NCBI GenBank assembly: GCA_026120185.1
Contig: JANUWF010002120.1
Location: forward strand, 1,550,001 to 1,614,000
From: Voacanga thouarsii
Lineage: Eukaryota > Streptophyta > Magnoliopsida > Gentianales > Apocynaceae
Direction of reading: 5' to 3'
DNA length: 64,000 nucleotides
Position 1 is the stretch's first letter; each line of letters starts with the position of its first letter. A model generated the notes under the pieces. That model was not told the DNA's origin and searched no databases. It was given only the letters and a program-made list of their open reading frames with translations. Position numbers and translations under genes: made by a program. This document shows positions 10,957-22,693 of the stretch, piece after piece.

Positions 10957-11910
10957 TCCTACTCATTCTATCCTTTTCTTCTTGAGAATTAGGACAGTCC
11001 CTTGAGGAAAATGACAACCCATGTCTGCAAGGGATTAGAGCTCCCTTGCATGAGTCCATGCTATACCTGGCCAGCATCTTGTCAATGTATGCCGCTTGGG
11101 ATAATCCTAACATTCTCTGCTTCCTATTTCTAAGAAGTCTAATCCCAAGAATGTAGCTGGCTTCTCCCAAGTCCTTCATACTAAATTGACTAGACAGCCA
11201 AACCTTTGTAGATGACAATGACCCTACATCATTTCCAATGAGTAGAATGTCATCCACATACAAGATAAGAAAAACCACATTAATGCCATCAAGCTTCCTA
11301 TACATGCATGGTTCATCCTCATTTTAAACAAAACCATAAAACTTTACAGTCTCATCAAAATAAATGTTCCATGCCCTTGATGCCTACTTACGTCCATAAA
11401 TGGACTTCTTACGCTTCCAAACCATATGCTCTTGGCCTTTAGCAATAAAGCCTTCTGGTTAAGACATATAGATGTCTTCGCTAAGATGGCCATTCAAAAA
11501 TGCCATCTTGACATCCATTTTCCATATCTCGTAATCATAATGACATGCGATGGCAAGGAGGATACAGATAGACTTAAGCATGGCTACTAAAGAAAAGGTT
11601 TCCTCATAGTCGATTCCCTCTTTCTGAGTATACCCTTTTGCCACAAGCCTAGCTTTGAAGATTTCCACCTTCCCATCTACTCCCCTTTTTCTCTTGTATA
11701 CCCACTTACACCCTATGGGTTTTATCCTTTCAGGTGAAGTTACAATATCCCAAACCTGATTGAGATACATAAACTCAATGTCAGCTTTCATTGCTTCATG
11801 CCATAGATTTGCATCAGCATCAGCAATAGCCTCCTCGTATCTAGTAGAGTTTTGTTCCTGATGGTCGAAGATTAACTCGAAAGCTTCTCCAATCCCTCTC
11901 TCCAGAATCC
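10957..11910 (-). pseudogene. Copia reverse transcriptase, element B
   Basis: Minus strand, two main frames. First KADIEFMYLNQVWDIV, KWVYKRKRGVDGKVE, KARLVAKGYTQKEGIDYEET and KMDVKMAFLNGHL; then, after a few stops, LILYVDDILLIGNDVG with the catalytic YVDD intact, KFSMKDLGEASYILGI, and SRIP where it stops abruptly at about 10957. RVT_2 normally continues with a further 60 residues and RNase H; these belong to C here. The polymerase would copy the element RNA into DNA; this copy is truncated. Confidence 0.85.
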
Positions 11911-11953
11911 TAGACTCTCTCTCATTACAACGGGGCTCTATATGTACAGGCTC

Positions 11954-12960
11954 TTAAGGCTGTACCTCTTCTTGCTCCACAATTACGTTAGAAGAAGTTG
12001 CTACCGAAGATAACTTTTCCTCGAGTTCCAACCTAGTTGAACCTTTCGTGGAAGTACTTTGATTATCCTCTAAGTATCTAGCATTGATACTAACCAATAC
12101 TTTCTTCTCTTTAGGATGATAAAAGTAACTACCCTTTGTCCTTTTTGGATACCCAACAAAACAGCATAATTCTGATCTTGGTACCAACTTGTCTCCCTTG
12201 ACCAGTACATAAGCTGAACAACCCCATATCCTGAGATGATTCAGACTTGGCTTACGCCCAGTCCACATCTCATAGGGAATCCTAGGTACTGACTTAGAAG
12301 GCACCAAGTTCAGAATATATGCCGTTGTTTCCAGGGCATATCCCCAAAAAGACACTGGAAGAGTAGCATGAGACATCATGCTTCTAACCATTTCCATCAA
12401 TGTTCTGTTCTTTCTCTCAACTACTTCGTTCTGCTGGGGTGTCCCCGGTGCAGAGAGCTGGGATACTATCCCATGATGTACCATGTAGTCCTTAACTTCA
12501 CCAAGGAGGTACTCTCCACCACAATCCAATTGTAAGGTCTTGATCAATTTACCTGTTCGACGCTCCACTTCATCTTTAAACTCTTTGAACTTGTCAAAAG
12601 AGTCAGACTTGTGTCTTATTAGGTAAACGTAACCAAATCTTGTACAATCATCCGTGAAAGTAATGAAGTACTCAAAACCTTCTCTAGCTGGTGTAGACAA
12701 GGGACCACACACATTAGTGTGAACAAGACTCAATACCTTCTTGGCTCAAGGTGCCTTAGGGGTAAATGACATTTTGGTCATCTTTCCTATCAGACATGAC
12801 TCACACTAAGGCCAATTTTTCAATCTCAATGAGCCTAAGGGCCCATCATTGATCAACCTCTAAATTCTGGTTAAGTTGATATGACCCAACCTTAGATGCC
12901 AAAGATAAGAGTCATTGACATTGGTTTTCCTCTTCTTTGTTAAAGGTTCCAATTGAGCTT
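11954..12960 (-). pseudogene. Copia GAG-pre-integrase and integrase, element B
   Basis: The minus strand reads YLWHLRLGHIN (zinc-binding pre-integrase), CESCLIGKM, then a 259-codon open frame from 12733: VHTNVCGPLS, DDCTRFGYVYLI, LDCGGEYL, GTPQQNEVVERKNRTL, WGYALETTAYILN, GRKPSLNHLRIWGCSAYV and VGYPKRTKGSYFY. This is the longest intact stretch of any element in the window. In the D,D-35-E triad the first Asp of the usual HTDVCGP is Asn (codon at 12713-12715); the second Asp and the Glu are present. Integrase would insert the cDNA; this copy should be inactive. Confidence 0.85.
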
Positions 12961-13221
12961 TATTTAATTGATTGTTAATAGGGTTTAGGAAAAATAGATT
13001 CCCATACATGTGCCCAATACCTAAAATTTGTCCATCTCTACTGATAGAAATACCAAAATGGAAAAATATAGAATATCCTTAATTTATTAATTTCGCAACC
13101 AAAATTAAATTCTATCAAAATCCAGGTATATATAAAATATCTTTAAAAACCACTATTCTATTACAATAAAAAAAACAAGATCCAGTTCTCCCACTGCAAG
13201 GGCCCAAACTTGTGCCCTAGT
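12961..13221 (-). pseudogene. Copia protease C-terminal remnant, element B
   Basis: On the minus strand, VWALAVGELDLVFF followed by a stop-ridden stretch corresponds to the part of copia retropepsin after VGNG. The N-terminal part lies at 14741-14864, on the other side of solo LTR D1. Confidence 0.55.
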
Positions 13222-14740
13222 TGTTAGAGTTCGTGGACTCCTAAACGCGAAAAACATCCACGAATCCCTTCCAAGTATCCAAGTAAACGATTAAGAAAAC
13301 CTTAGGTTTACAGAATTACCTCTCTTCGGCGTAATTGAGATCCTTCGATTCTGATTGTGCTGTCGTACGTGCAACCCGAACGATCACCAGACGCTGCAGT
13401 GTGCGAACGTCCTCTATAGGTATACACGGTGAACTAACTCGTTGCCCTAAGAGTGCTAGCGCCTAGGGTTTGAGAGGGTTTTTTTTCTGGTGAATAGAGG
13501 CATGAAATTTTTAACAGAACCAAACTGTTGCGAAGACGAGTAGGGTTTTCTTAAAACCTTTCGAATCCCGTAGAGTCCAAATCTGATAATATCTTATCAT
13601 ATTTAAATTTAAATTTAAATTTAATTAAAAACTTATATGATATGATTCTACCATTATATCGGTAATTTAACTAATTCATATACCGAGCCAGATTCTTATA
13701 ATCTGGACATCATCTAGATACATCGAATGTGGACATATTTCCAGATTCATTGTATCTGGTAAATTTTCTAGGTTCGATTAACTTAGACATATTTCCAGAT
13801 TTATCAAATCTGGCTACCAAAAAAATAACCTAACAAGTTCGCTTATTGTGTGGCCCTATAGGTTCATTTAACACTGGCAGTGTGCCTAAATCATATTTAA
13901 ATGGCCCACAAGTTATAAGCGGTTTCTAGTAAAACATTATAACTATCCAAGTTAAATGAAGATCAGTGATCTCTTTGAACTAAACTACAATTTTATATTT
14001 AGTCATTTTGTCACACGATATCCAGATTAAGCATAAGGCACGGAACATGTCATCCTTATTAAGCTTAATCAATTGTTTCTTGATTTCATAGTAGACTGTT
14101 CAAACAAATGATATAAATATCTTAGATTGATATATTTAAGCACGGCCATGCATTTTAACAGTCTAACTTATCAAGGGGCCCATGGATATCTCTCCCATAA
14201 TTGAGAGGGACAAATTCCTTCACTATCAATCATATTCCTCTCCTTGATTTATTGTATATCTAACAATAGTCTAATTTATTATCTGGTTAAAGACAACTTT
14301 ACTCAACATCAAAATATAGAATTTATCAAGTACAAAACTTATGATGAATTTAGGTCGAAGGACTTTTAATATCATTATGGCTAGAAAGTACTTATGACAT
14401 GTTCCATGAAGTACTTTCATAGTGGGTCATGTCCAATACAATGTTCTCTAACATTTATTTATGTTTTGACTTGATATTACAAATATCCATGACCAGTAAC
14501 ACATAGTCATCTAATCACAAACATACTAATCTTAATTTATTATTGTTCTAATAATAATAATCGATTAGGGACTATTTTAGAATAGTCATTATATTTATTA
14601 CTGGGTTTTACTATCAAGTCATGTACTTGATAACCATAAAACAAAATGCACTATTCATGGAAAGGAAAACCTCATATTATTATATAAAACATAACGACAA
14701 TAGTATAAGTACAAATTGACTCTAGGGCATATCCCTAACA
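13222..14740 (-). mobile_element. Solo LTR D1 inside copia B protease
   Basis: 1519 bp with TGTTAG/CTAACA ends; on the minus strand it starts TGTTAGGGATATGCCC. The plus-strand copy at 35844-37350 is homologous over its whole length. Flanking 5-mers are CTAGT and CCATT (3 of 5 match), an eroded duplication. Protease residues ending VGNG stop at one side and continue as VWALAVGELDL on the other, so this is an insertion into a coding region. No internal domains, so a solo LTR. Confidence 0.8.
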
Positions 14741-15681
14741 CCATTTCCCACACGTAATCCGTGTTCGCCCTTCTGAAGTCTTCTAATCTTTCTAAACCCC
14801 TGTAAGGAGTTGTAGATGTGATCAGTGGCCCCTGAATCAACAATCCAAGTAGAAATTGATCCAACCATTGATATAGACTCTAGATAGAAAATATTGCCTT
14901 TGGGGTTTTTCTTGGCTTGAAGATCCGGACACTCTTTTTTCCAGTATCCCTTCAGTCTATACTTGAAGCACTTTCCCTTGGGTTTGTCTTTGGGCTGGGT
15001 CTTGGGCTAGCCTACTACGTTCCCCTTCTTCTTCTTGAACTTTCTAGGCTAGGGCCCAATTCTAGAAGATGAAGCCTTAGCAATCATAGCCTTAGATTGT
15101 GGCTTCATAACCTTCTCCACCATCTGGAGCTTCTTCATCAACTCAGTTAAACACATGTTCAACTTGAACTAAGTAAAGGAACCCAGTAGAGATTCGAAAA
15201 CCATGTCCACTTGGCTGTCGGGGTCAATGACAGCCCCTAAGATTTTTGCCTCCTCAAAAGCAGCAATCATCTTGAGCATATGCTCTTTGACTGATGCTCT
15301 CTCAGCTATCTTAGTGTTAATGATGGTTCGAAGAGCCTCCTACCTTGCGGGTCGGCTCTTATCCGCGAACATCGTGGCTAATGATTGAGTTATATCATAC
15401 GCAATGAGCATGTGCTCATGTTTGGATCGGAGCACATTAGACATGGAGGCCAACATGTAACAACGAGCCATCTCGTCGGCCTTCTTCCATGCCTTCTCAG
15501 CCTCACGCTCCTAGGCGATGGAACCCTCCCCAATAACAGGGCAGGTTTCGAAAAGAACATACTTACACTCTTCCACTATGAGTATTATGTCCAAATTCCT
15601 CTTTTAGTCCACATAGTTTGGTCCCGTTAGCTTATTCTCTTGGAGAATAACGGCCAATGGACTAAAAGAACCTCCCACCAT
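14741..15681 (-). pseudogene. Copia gag and protease start, element B
   Basis: From the ATG at 15681 the minus strand gives MVGGSFSPLAVILQENKLTG, the KAWKKADEMARCYMLASMSNVL core, HMLKMIAAFEEAKILGAV, then a Lys-rich stretch, a damaged zinc knuckle (CFKYRLKGYWKKEC, near 14925-14975; the second Cys is Tyr) and the protease start IVDSGATDHIC with the catalytic DSGA intact. A handful of stops break the frame. The gag type (UBN2-like) is shared with element A. The frame is then cut by solo LTR D1. Confidence 0.8.
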
Positions 15682-17336
15682 TTCTGAAAAATCAAAAAAT
15701 GAAAGAAAAAGATTCAGTTTATGAAAACAAAACAAATATGTGCACTTTATCCTTATTATCAAAACTGATAATAATCAATTTAGCTCTTAAGAAAACTGAC
15801 ATAGCTTTTTAGGAAGATTAACAGTTTCCTAAGCTAAGTGTGTTAACCACCACAAATTAATTTTCCTTCTAGGTAATGATCTAGAAGATAACTCCATCGA
15901 GGGGATAGCCGTTTTCTCTCATTTCCTATGGACATTCCTCACACTATGACTTCCAACGAGGGGCTGGCCGATCATAGTACGTGCTCCGGGATATTAATTA
16001 CATCCCTCTATTAGATCTAGATCCTTATGGTATCCCCATCCTATACGGGTTCACTCCCAGGGTTACACGAGGAGACCCACGATCTCTAATGAGGATCGTG
16101 ATGGAAGCCGTTGGAACCCCTCTCCTACTTAGTCTTTTAAAACAAGGGTTTTTTTGAAAAATATCCTTTTGAAAATTTCCATTAAGTTTTCACTTAACTC
16201 AAAAATAAAATATCTAAGTCCATAAAAAACTCTATGTCAAGGTTTATATCCTTTGAGAGTTTTTCCTATGGACTAATTTTATTTAAGTTAAAAACTTAAT
16301 TATTTCAAAAAAATTCCAATTAAAACTTTCTACAGACTTTGGTCTCAAGTTTATTTGACAAAACACTTTTCTTGTGCCAAAATTAAAACAAAATGGCTTT
16401 CTATTTTAACTTACAAAAATATCTAAATCCAATATATTTTCCATGTCAAGGATTAAACCCTTTGAGAAAATATCTAAGGATTAATTTTTGTTCAAGCTAA
16501 AATAACCATTTAATTTGTAGAAAAATATTTTCCTTGTTAAAAACATTCCCAAAGACTTTGGCCTTTGAGAAAACGTGCACATAGGTACAAAAATAAATAG
16601 CATGCTAGAAAACAGTAGACGTTTTCATACTCTTCTATTTTTTAAACATAAGTGCCCAGATAATAGAATTAAACACATTAATTAATTAATTAATGTCTTT
16701 TTTAATCCTAAAATCCCTTACTAATATTTTTCATGCAAAAATATTCCTTGAATATTAACTATTGCAAAATATTAACTTCGCCTGGTATGCACCCCAAAAC
16801 CAAAAGAAAACGCAAGAAAAATTACAAGGAAAAAATAAAAAATTTCTCCTTGGTCCACTACACCCACCACACTGGATCATGCACCTATCTGCACTGTGGT
16901 CCACTGCACCCGCCGCACAGAACCAGGATCCACAAGAAACTAGCATGCGGACCGGCCTTCCAAACCCAAGCCGGCGCCAGTTCTAGCACCCCAAGCCGGC
17001 ACCAGTTCCGGTCTGGACGCCTAATCCTGCATTTTTTTTTTCTGCGAATTTCCCCTATTTTCTTCTCAACTTCTGGTATCAATGGCTCTCCGATTTCAAC
17101 CCAAATTCAATGAAATCAACCAAAACCAACAATCGCCTATACCCATAAACATTGGGGGCTTACACGATTTGCTAAGAAAAATAGTAAATTACACATCTCC
17201 TATACCTCCACCAACGAGGTTTAACAGAGAAACTATCCATACCAAAAACAGCAAATGATCACAATTTTAATCACATATATGTGTCCAGTATTATTCATCT
17301 AGATGGATGCTCCCTATATTTTCACAAAACCTTCAT
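15682..17336 (-). mobile_element. Untranslated leader of copia element B
   Basis: The 1.65 kb between primer site and gag ATG has no credible coding region. It parallels the leader of element A. It contains two GC-rich motifs, GCCGGCGCCAGTT (about 16970) and GCCGGCACCAGTT (about 16993). The 126-codon frame at 16733-17113 spans these and looks fortuitous. Confidence 0.65.
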
Positions 17337-17348
17337 GCTTTGATACCA
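17337..17348 (-). other. Primer binding site of element B
   Basis: Minus-strand TGGTATCAAAGC, one mismatch from the tRNA-Met complement, two bases inside the LTR. Confidence 0.8.
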
Positions 17349-17350
17349 AT

Positions 17351-19167
17351 TGAAGGCATAGAAAACGGAAAACACAGGGCACGCAGCAGAAGCAAAGATC
17401 AAAAATTGGAAAAACTGAAGAACAGGGGAATCCTAATCAGAGTCGGTGCCGGTTCCGATAGCCCTAGCCAGCGCCGGTTGTGCTTTGGCGGGACTCTAAG
17501 TTTAAAAAAAAATTTTTACCTCGTTTCCTCGTTCTAAGAGTTGGCTAGACCGAAATGTGTACTACCGGGGTAGGTACGCTGGTGAAAGCCTCTAATGCGA
17601 TTCCTGCAAGTCTCCTACTCCGACTTTGCATGTAGGTGAATGCCAATCTCTCGATCTTCCAGTATATGGCTTGCCTAAATCCGTTTGGTGAACAACTGCA
17701 GACTAAGGAACCTTTTTTCTGGAGAGAGAGGGAGAGAGAGACGTCTGGCTTTTCACAGAGAAGAAGCCGTCTCAGAGAGTGTGTGTTCTGACAACAACAT
17801 TGTTTCCAATCCTCCTGTTTAACCTAAATAAAACCTTAGGTTAAACTGGACTGGCCCATTGGACTCTTAGTTTAACCTTTTGGGCTTAATTAATTATTCT
17901 AATTAGAACCACATAAATGGCCCAATTAATAATTAATTTCCCAGCCCAAATAAACTAGTCCAATAAATAAGCCTATATTAGTTTAGTCCCAGGTTAATCT
18001 TTAAGTATTCAAACTGGGCCAAAGCCCTGAATAATTAATTAACCCACCAAACTAATTTAATTAATTCTCTCTCCATGGACTTTTATTTTATTCTAGCCCA
18101 ATAATTAAATCAAATTGCTTAAATAAAATAAATTTAATTTAATTTAATTTAATTCCTTAGCCCGTATTTAATTAGGACTCACAGTCTATACTGGGGACCA
18201 AAAGATACACCGCCTTGGCTACTAAAATGACCAAAATACCCTTACCATATAAATAGCAGTATTTTTCATTTTAAATATTTCCTAATATCATATAAGAAAA
18301 TATTGACCCCAAGGACAGTGCTGCGTTAGCAAAGTCTTCGACCTACAGGTGTAATGATTAAAATACCCCTCTATACATCACCGTACATTTAGAGAGGAAG
18401 AAGTGTACTAACACCTCTCTAAATGACATCTACCATCCTTAGGCCTCTAATCCAATGATCCACGATCTCCTAGATTGTTTCCGCTTTCTAAGGGAGCTAC
18501 CCTAAAGCAAACATCCAAGTCATGTTTCCCAGGGCCCTTGATATTTAGATCATTTAGACTACCACAATGGGTGATATAGTATAGAAACTATCTTGTATAA
18601 GTCTATCTTGACTAACTAGTCACACATACCCAACATGCAAGTATATTAGCCCTACGATAGAACCTCAACTATAGCATATCAAAGTATATGCTTCCAGCTT
18701 CATCAGACCACCAACTTATGCTCAAGCCATAGAGTACTAGTCCACGCTATAGCGATAGTAGTTTAGGTTTATACCATATAGTACTTTAAGAAACCACTAC
18801 TATAGGTCCTGTTCTACGTATTCGAAATACGCTTATGTCATGAAGTAAGTGGACTACTCACTGGCTAAAGGTAAGTCATTCCCTATTTAGAATTCACAAT
18901 ATAATAACCTAGACATGATAAGATTCCCATTCTCCTCAATCGGTTAAGAACAAAAGTTTATGTGTCAAGTAACCCGTGATCCATACTTTACTGTGAAAGA
19001 CCTCCACTCATATGGACCACTTACTTAAACACAATGGGTCTTTTTCAAACGTAATTGTGCATAAATAAAATTGTAAATTCACAAACAATTTCTGAAAATA
19101 GATTCTTTTATTAAAACATTCAATATTTACATCAGAAACCTAGTCTAAGAGGGCATTTTTCCCAACA
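17351..19167 (-). mobile_element. 5' LTR of copia element B
   Basis: 1817 bp reading TGTTGGGAAAAATGCCC...TATGCCTTCA on the minus strand. It is closely similar to 58504-60286 and related to 2271-4056. Its outer flank (19168) is integrase of element C. No 3' LTR of B is found; it was lost in the deletion with its junction at about 10957. Two GGTGCCGG/GCGCCGG motifs are at about 17440-17480. Confidence 0.85.
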
Positions 19168-20125
19168 AGTAATACCTAAAAGAATTTTTTGGATAACCCA
19201 CAAACAAACACTTGTCAAACTTACTATCAAGTTTGTCTGACTGTGGCCTTTTGACAAAGGCAGGGTAACCCTATACTCTCAAGTGAGATAATTTTGGCTT
19301 CTTGCCAATGAACATCTTAAATAGGGTGGTATCAACCATTTTTTATGGAGCTCTGTTTCGAATATAAACAAAAGTCTCTAGTGCATGCCCCCAAAAAAAT
19401 TTTATCGAGTTTACAGAAGCTATCATGGTTCGTACCATGTCTAGAAGGGTTCGATTCTTTTTCTCAGATACACCGTTATGTTAAGGTGTATGTGGTAGAG
19501 TCTATTGAGATAATATTCCATTATCTTTCAAATAACCTTGAAACTTTTAGCTTAAGTATTCACCTCCTCGATCCGATCTTAGAGTCTTAATACTTTTGCT
19601 AAATTGTTTCTCTACTTCATTATTCAAATCTTTAAAATTTTCAAAAGCTTCAGATTTGTATTTTATTAAATACAAATACTCATATCATGAATAATCATCG
19701 ATAAAGGTTATGAAATAGTTATAACCTCCTATTGCTTGTATAGATATTAGGCCACATACAAAAGAATATATAAGTTCTAATAACTCTTTGGCCCTTTCTC
19801 CTTTTCCAGAAAGGGGAGTTTTAGCCATTTTACCTAGTAAACAAGACTCACAAGTGCCATTCATAATCAAATGACCCTAAGTCACCAAGACTGTGTAACT
19901 TAGAAACACGATTCTCGTTTACATGGCCTAAATGGCAATGCCATAAGTAAGAGGTGTTTGGGTTATCAATCTTTGATTTCTTATTATTTATATTAAGAAT
20001 TGGATTATCCATGTCTAGAACATATAAACCATGAACCAAAGTTGCAGAATCATAGTAGATATCATTCAATAAAAAAGAACAACATTTAATCTTAAAAATT
20101 AAATAAAATTCATACAAATCTAAAC
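19168..20125 (-). pseudogene. Copia GAG-pre-integrase and integrase, element C
   Basis: Minus strand: NDIYYDSATLVHGLYVLDM, YLWHCHLGHVNENRVSKLH, CESCLLGKMAKTPLSG, ELLELIYSFVCG, YNYFITFIDDYS, SDRGGEYLS, VSEKKNRTLLDMVRTM, KPKLSHLRV and KCLFVGYPKNSFRYYL, ending exactly where LTR B starts. At least five stops. In the first catalytic block the usual HTDVCG reads YSFVCG, so the Asp is lost; the second Asp and the Glu remain. B is inserted at the integrase C-terminal GYxFY region, the same region where E hit element M. Confidence 0.85.
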
Positions 20126-21231
20126 ATGCAACAGAAGTACTGTTTTTTAATAAAACTGATACATAATATCAGTTTTGAAGTTCTAAAACTAATCTAGAAG
20201 GCAGGTGTAGCTCGTAAGTCCCCACAGCAAGTGCAACAACCATTACTCCATTTGCAATACGTAGGTCCACGTTGCCCTTCTCAAGCCTTCTATTGACCCT
20301 TAGTCCTTACAATTTACTATATAAATGAGATTCACATCTGGTATCCAATACCTATATCTCATTTCTAAAAGTAGTATTTATCTCAATCATAAACATACCA
20401 GGAGTAGAAGTAAAAATACCTGTAAGCTTCTCCTTCTCCTTCCTCTCCTTTACAATCTCCATATAGGCCTTGCAGTTGCACCTCCAATGGCTCATCTTGC
20501 CACAGTGATGGCATGGGCCTTTGGTGGTTGTGTCATTCTTCTTCACACCATATTTGAGCTTAATAGGAGCCTTCTTCTTCTTCTTAGGAAATTTCTTCTT
20601 AGAAGAAGAATATTCCACCATCAAGACTGTATTGGATTCCTTCTTCATGGAAGAATCTGCATTTTTGAGAAGATTGATCTACTCAGAAATAGTAGACTTG
20701 TTCATTTGATAGTTGATCATAAATTGTGAAAACCTTTTGGGTAAAAATTACAAAATTAAGTCAAAACTCAATTCATTGTCCATTATAAACCCAAGAGATA
20801 CAAGCTTCTCTATCAAGCCCAGTATCTTCAGCCTGTGAGTGGCCACAGAAGCACCTTCAGCCATCTTAGATCAAAACAGCTCTTTAGAGATCTCATATAT
20901 ATTTGTTCTTGCTTGTTGATCGAATAGCTCTCTAAGATGGAGAATAATCGTTTGAGCATCTATATACTCATGTTATTTTTGTAGCTCAGGAGACATTGAT
21001 GCCAGCATAATACAGGTTATTGTGTTACTATCTTCTTGGTGCTTTTTTGTGAACAACATGCTCATCAGCATGAGCATCTTGTGCTGGAGGTGACTGAATA
21101 AGAGCATCTAGCACGTACATCAACTTTTCTGATTTGAGAACAATTTTCAAATTTCAATACCAGTCGAGATAGTTCAATTCAGTGAGTTTGTTGGTTTCCA
21201 AGATGCCACGAAGGTTTAGGTTGGTGAACAT
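20126..21231 (-). pseudogene. Copia gag with zinc knuckle, element C
   Basis: From ATG 21231 the minus strand starts MFTNLNLRGILETNKLTELN and LNYLDWY, typical of DUF4219/UBN2 gags. After several stops there is a Lys-rich stretch and an intact CX2CX4HX4C knuckle, CHHCGKMSHWRCNCKAYM (about 20480-20520), then GIFTSTPGMFMIEINTTFRNE leading into a badly decayed protease (20126-20345) where the DSG motif cannot be seen. Gag coats and packages element RNA; this copy is dead. The plus-strand frame at 20325-20729 is the antisense shadow. Confidence 0.75.
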
Positions 21232-22693
21232 GATGTAGATGACCTAGATATAAAGATAGAGAAGATTAGCTAAGTGTAGATGCACATGTAATGCAAATAA
21301 TTATATCTTTAATTAAGCGCATTATTATTCCACTATTTTACTCAAACCAATAGCCCCCACTATTAATTTGGGAAAGCCCGTTGGAAGCTTTTCTAATGGA
21401 CCAGTATCCAAATTCCTCAAGAATAACCTTGAGTTTACCCAATAAGTCACCCTTGAGTTCAATGATGGGTATCCAATACTAATTACATCTAATGTAATTA
21501 CCGGATAATTGGGTGATTAACATCTTTTAATCTAAAAACTTTTAAGCTAACCCAATATTGCCTTCAAGTTTCTTTATGCTTGAGTTAGCCCAACTGGGAT
21601 AAAGAAATTTAGTTAAACTTAACCCTTTAATCAGGAATTTAATTCCATAATAGTTTAATTCCATAGCTTGGACATGCCCGATATCAAGTAGGCTTGGGTT
21701 AGCCCAACAACTTGGTCTCGAAAAATGACTCTCGTTCTTACTATATTAATGGAAGGCATTAGGTTTAATACTATTTTAGGGATTTGTTCTTTTTAGTAAT
21801 CTCACCATTTGGCAAGCATAAAATTTATCAATAAGTAGCATAAATTGATAACATGGTAATAAACAATTACGTGGTATGGTTATGGACTTTTCTAAATTAA
21901 TTTCTTCGAGCCATGAAGGAAATTAATATGGTCAACCTTGTGTGTTCATGCATGATTTAAGTAGAAGGTCTTACCCTCTCGCCTTATTTTGGTCGTCATC
22001 TCTAAAATAAAATAATTCTATCCTTATCTAACTTATGTAATCTAACTACATATAAATCCTAAATAGAGAAATCTCGAGTTACATTCGAGGGAAGTTAGAT
22101 GAGAAAAGAATTACATAAGAATTTTAGAGAATGCAGGAATGCAGACACGCAAGCCCTATTTAATTAAAACCAAAACGCTAAATAAAGCATTTATAGATAT
22201 ATTTGGTCTAGGTGCATAACCATCCACCATGCCAATGACACATGCTTAAAACAGTAAGCATAAAATATTTGATGCACAAACATCCAAAATCAGCATTTTG
22301 GAAAGCTCTGGGTCCAAAATTGAATTTTTGGAAAAAATCTGGGCCAAAATCAAATTTTTAAAACTTGTGGGTCCATAATCTAATTTTGAAAAATACTTTT
22401 ATCCCAAATATTTGGTTCCAAACAAATTCTAATCATTATTAGAACCTATTCTCAAAATTAAAAAAAAAAGATCAATATATATATATATATATATATATTC
22501 ACTATTTTAGATAATATATATTAATTTCCAAAACCAATTTTAGAAATTAATATTGGTTTGTCCCAAAACATAAATCTTGGGAAGATTTGGGGCATCTAGT
22601 GGAAAATAAATAAATAAAAAAACACTTCGTGGGCCACAATAAAAAAAATTATATGTGAAGCCCATATAGGACAAAAACTCGTCCTAGGAAGGA
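21232..22693 (-). mobile_element. Leader of copia element C, gag-proximal part
   Basis: AT-rich, no coding region. It ends in AAGGA at 22689-22693, one copy of the target duplication of the solo LTR. A TA microsatellite lies at 22473-22498. The leader continues at 26836 on the other side. Confidence 0.6.

Noticed and set aside
16733..17113. 126-codon frame in B leader
   Set aside because: Low-complexity, not conserved in the leader of A, spans the GC motifs; no recognised product.
20325..20729. 134-codon plus-strand frame
   Set aside because: Antisense to the zinc-knuckle region of copia C gag.
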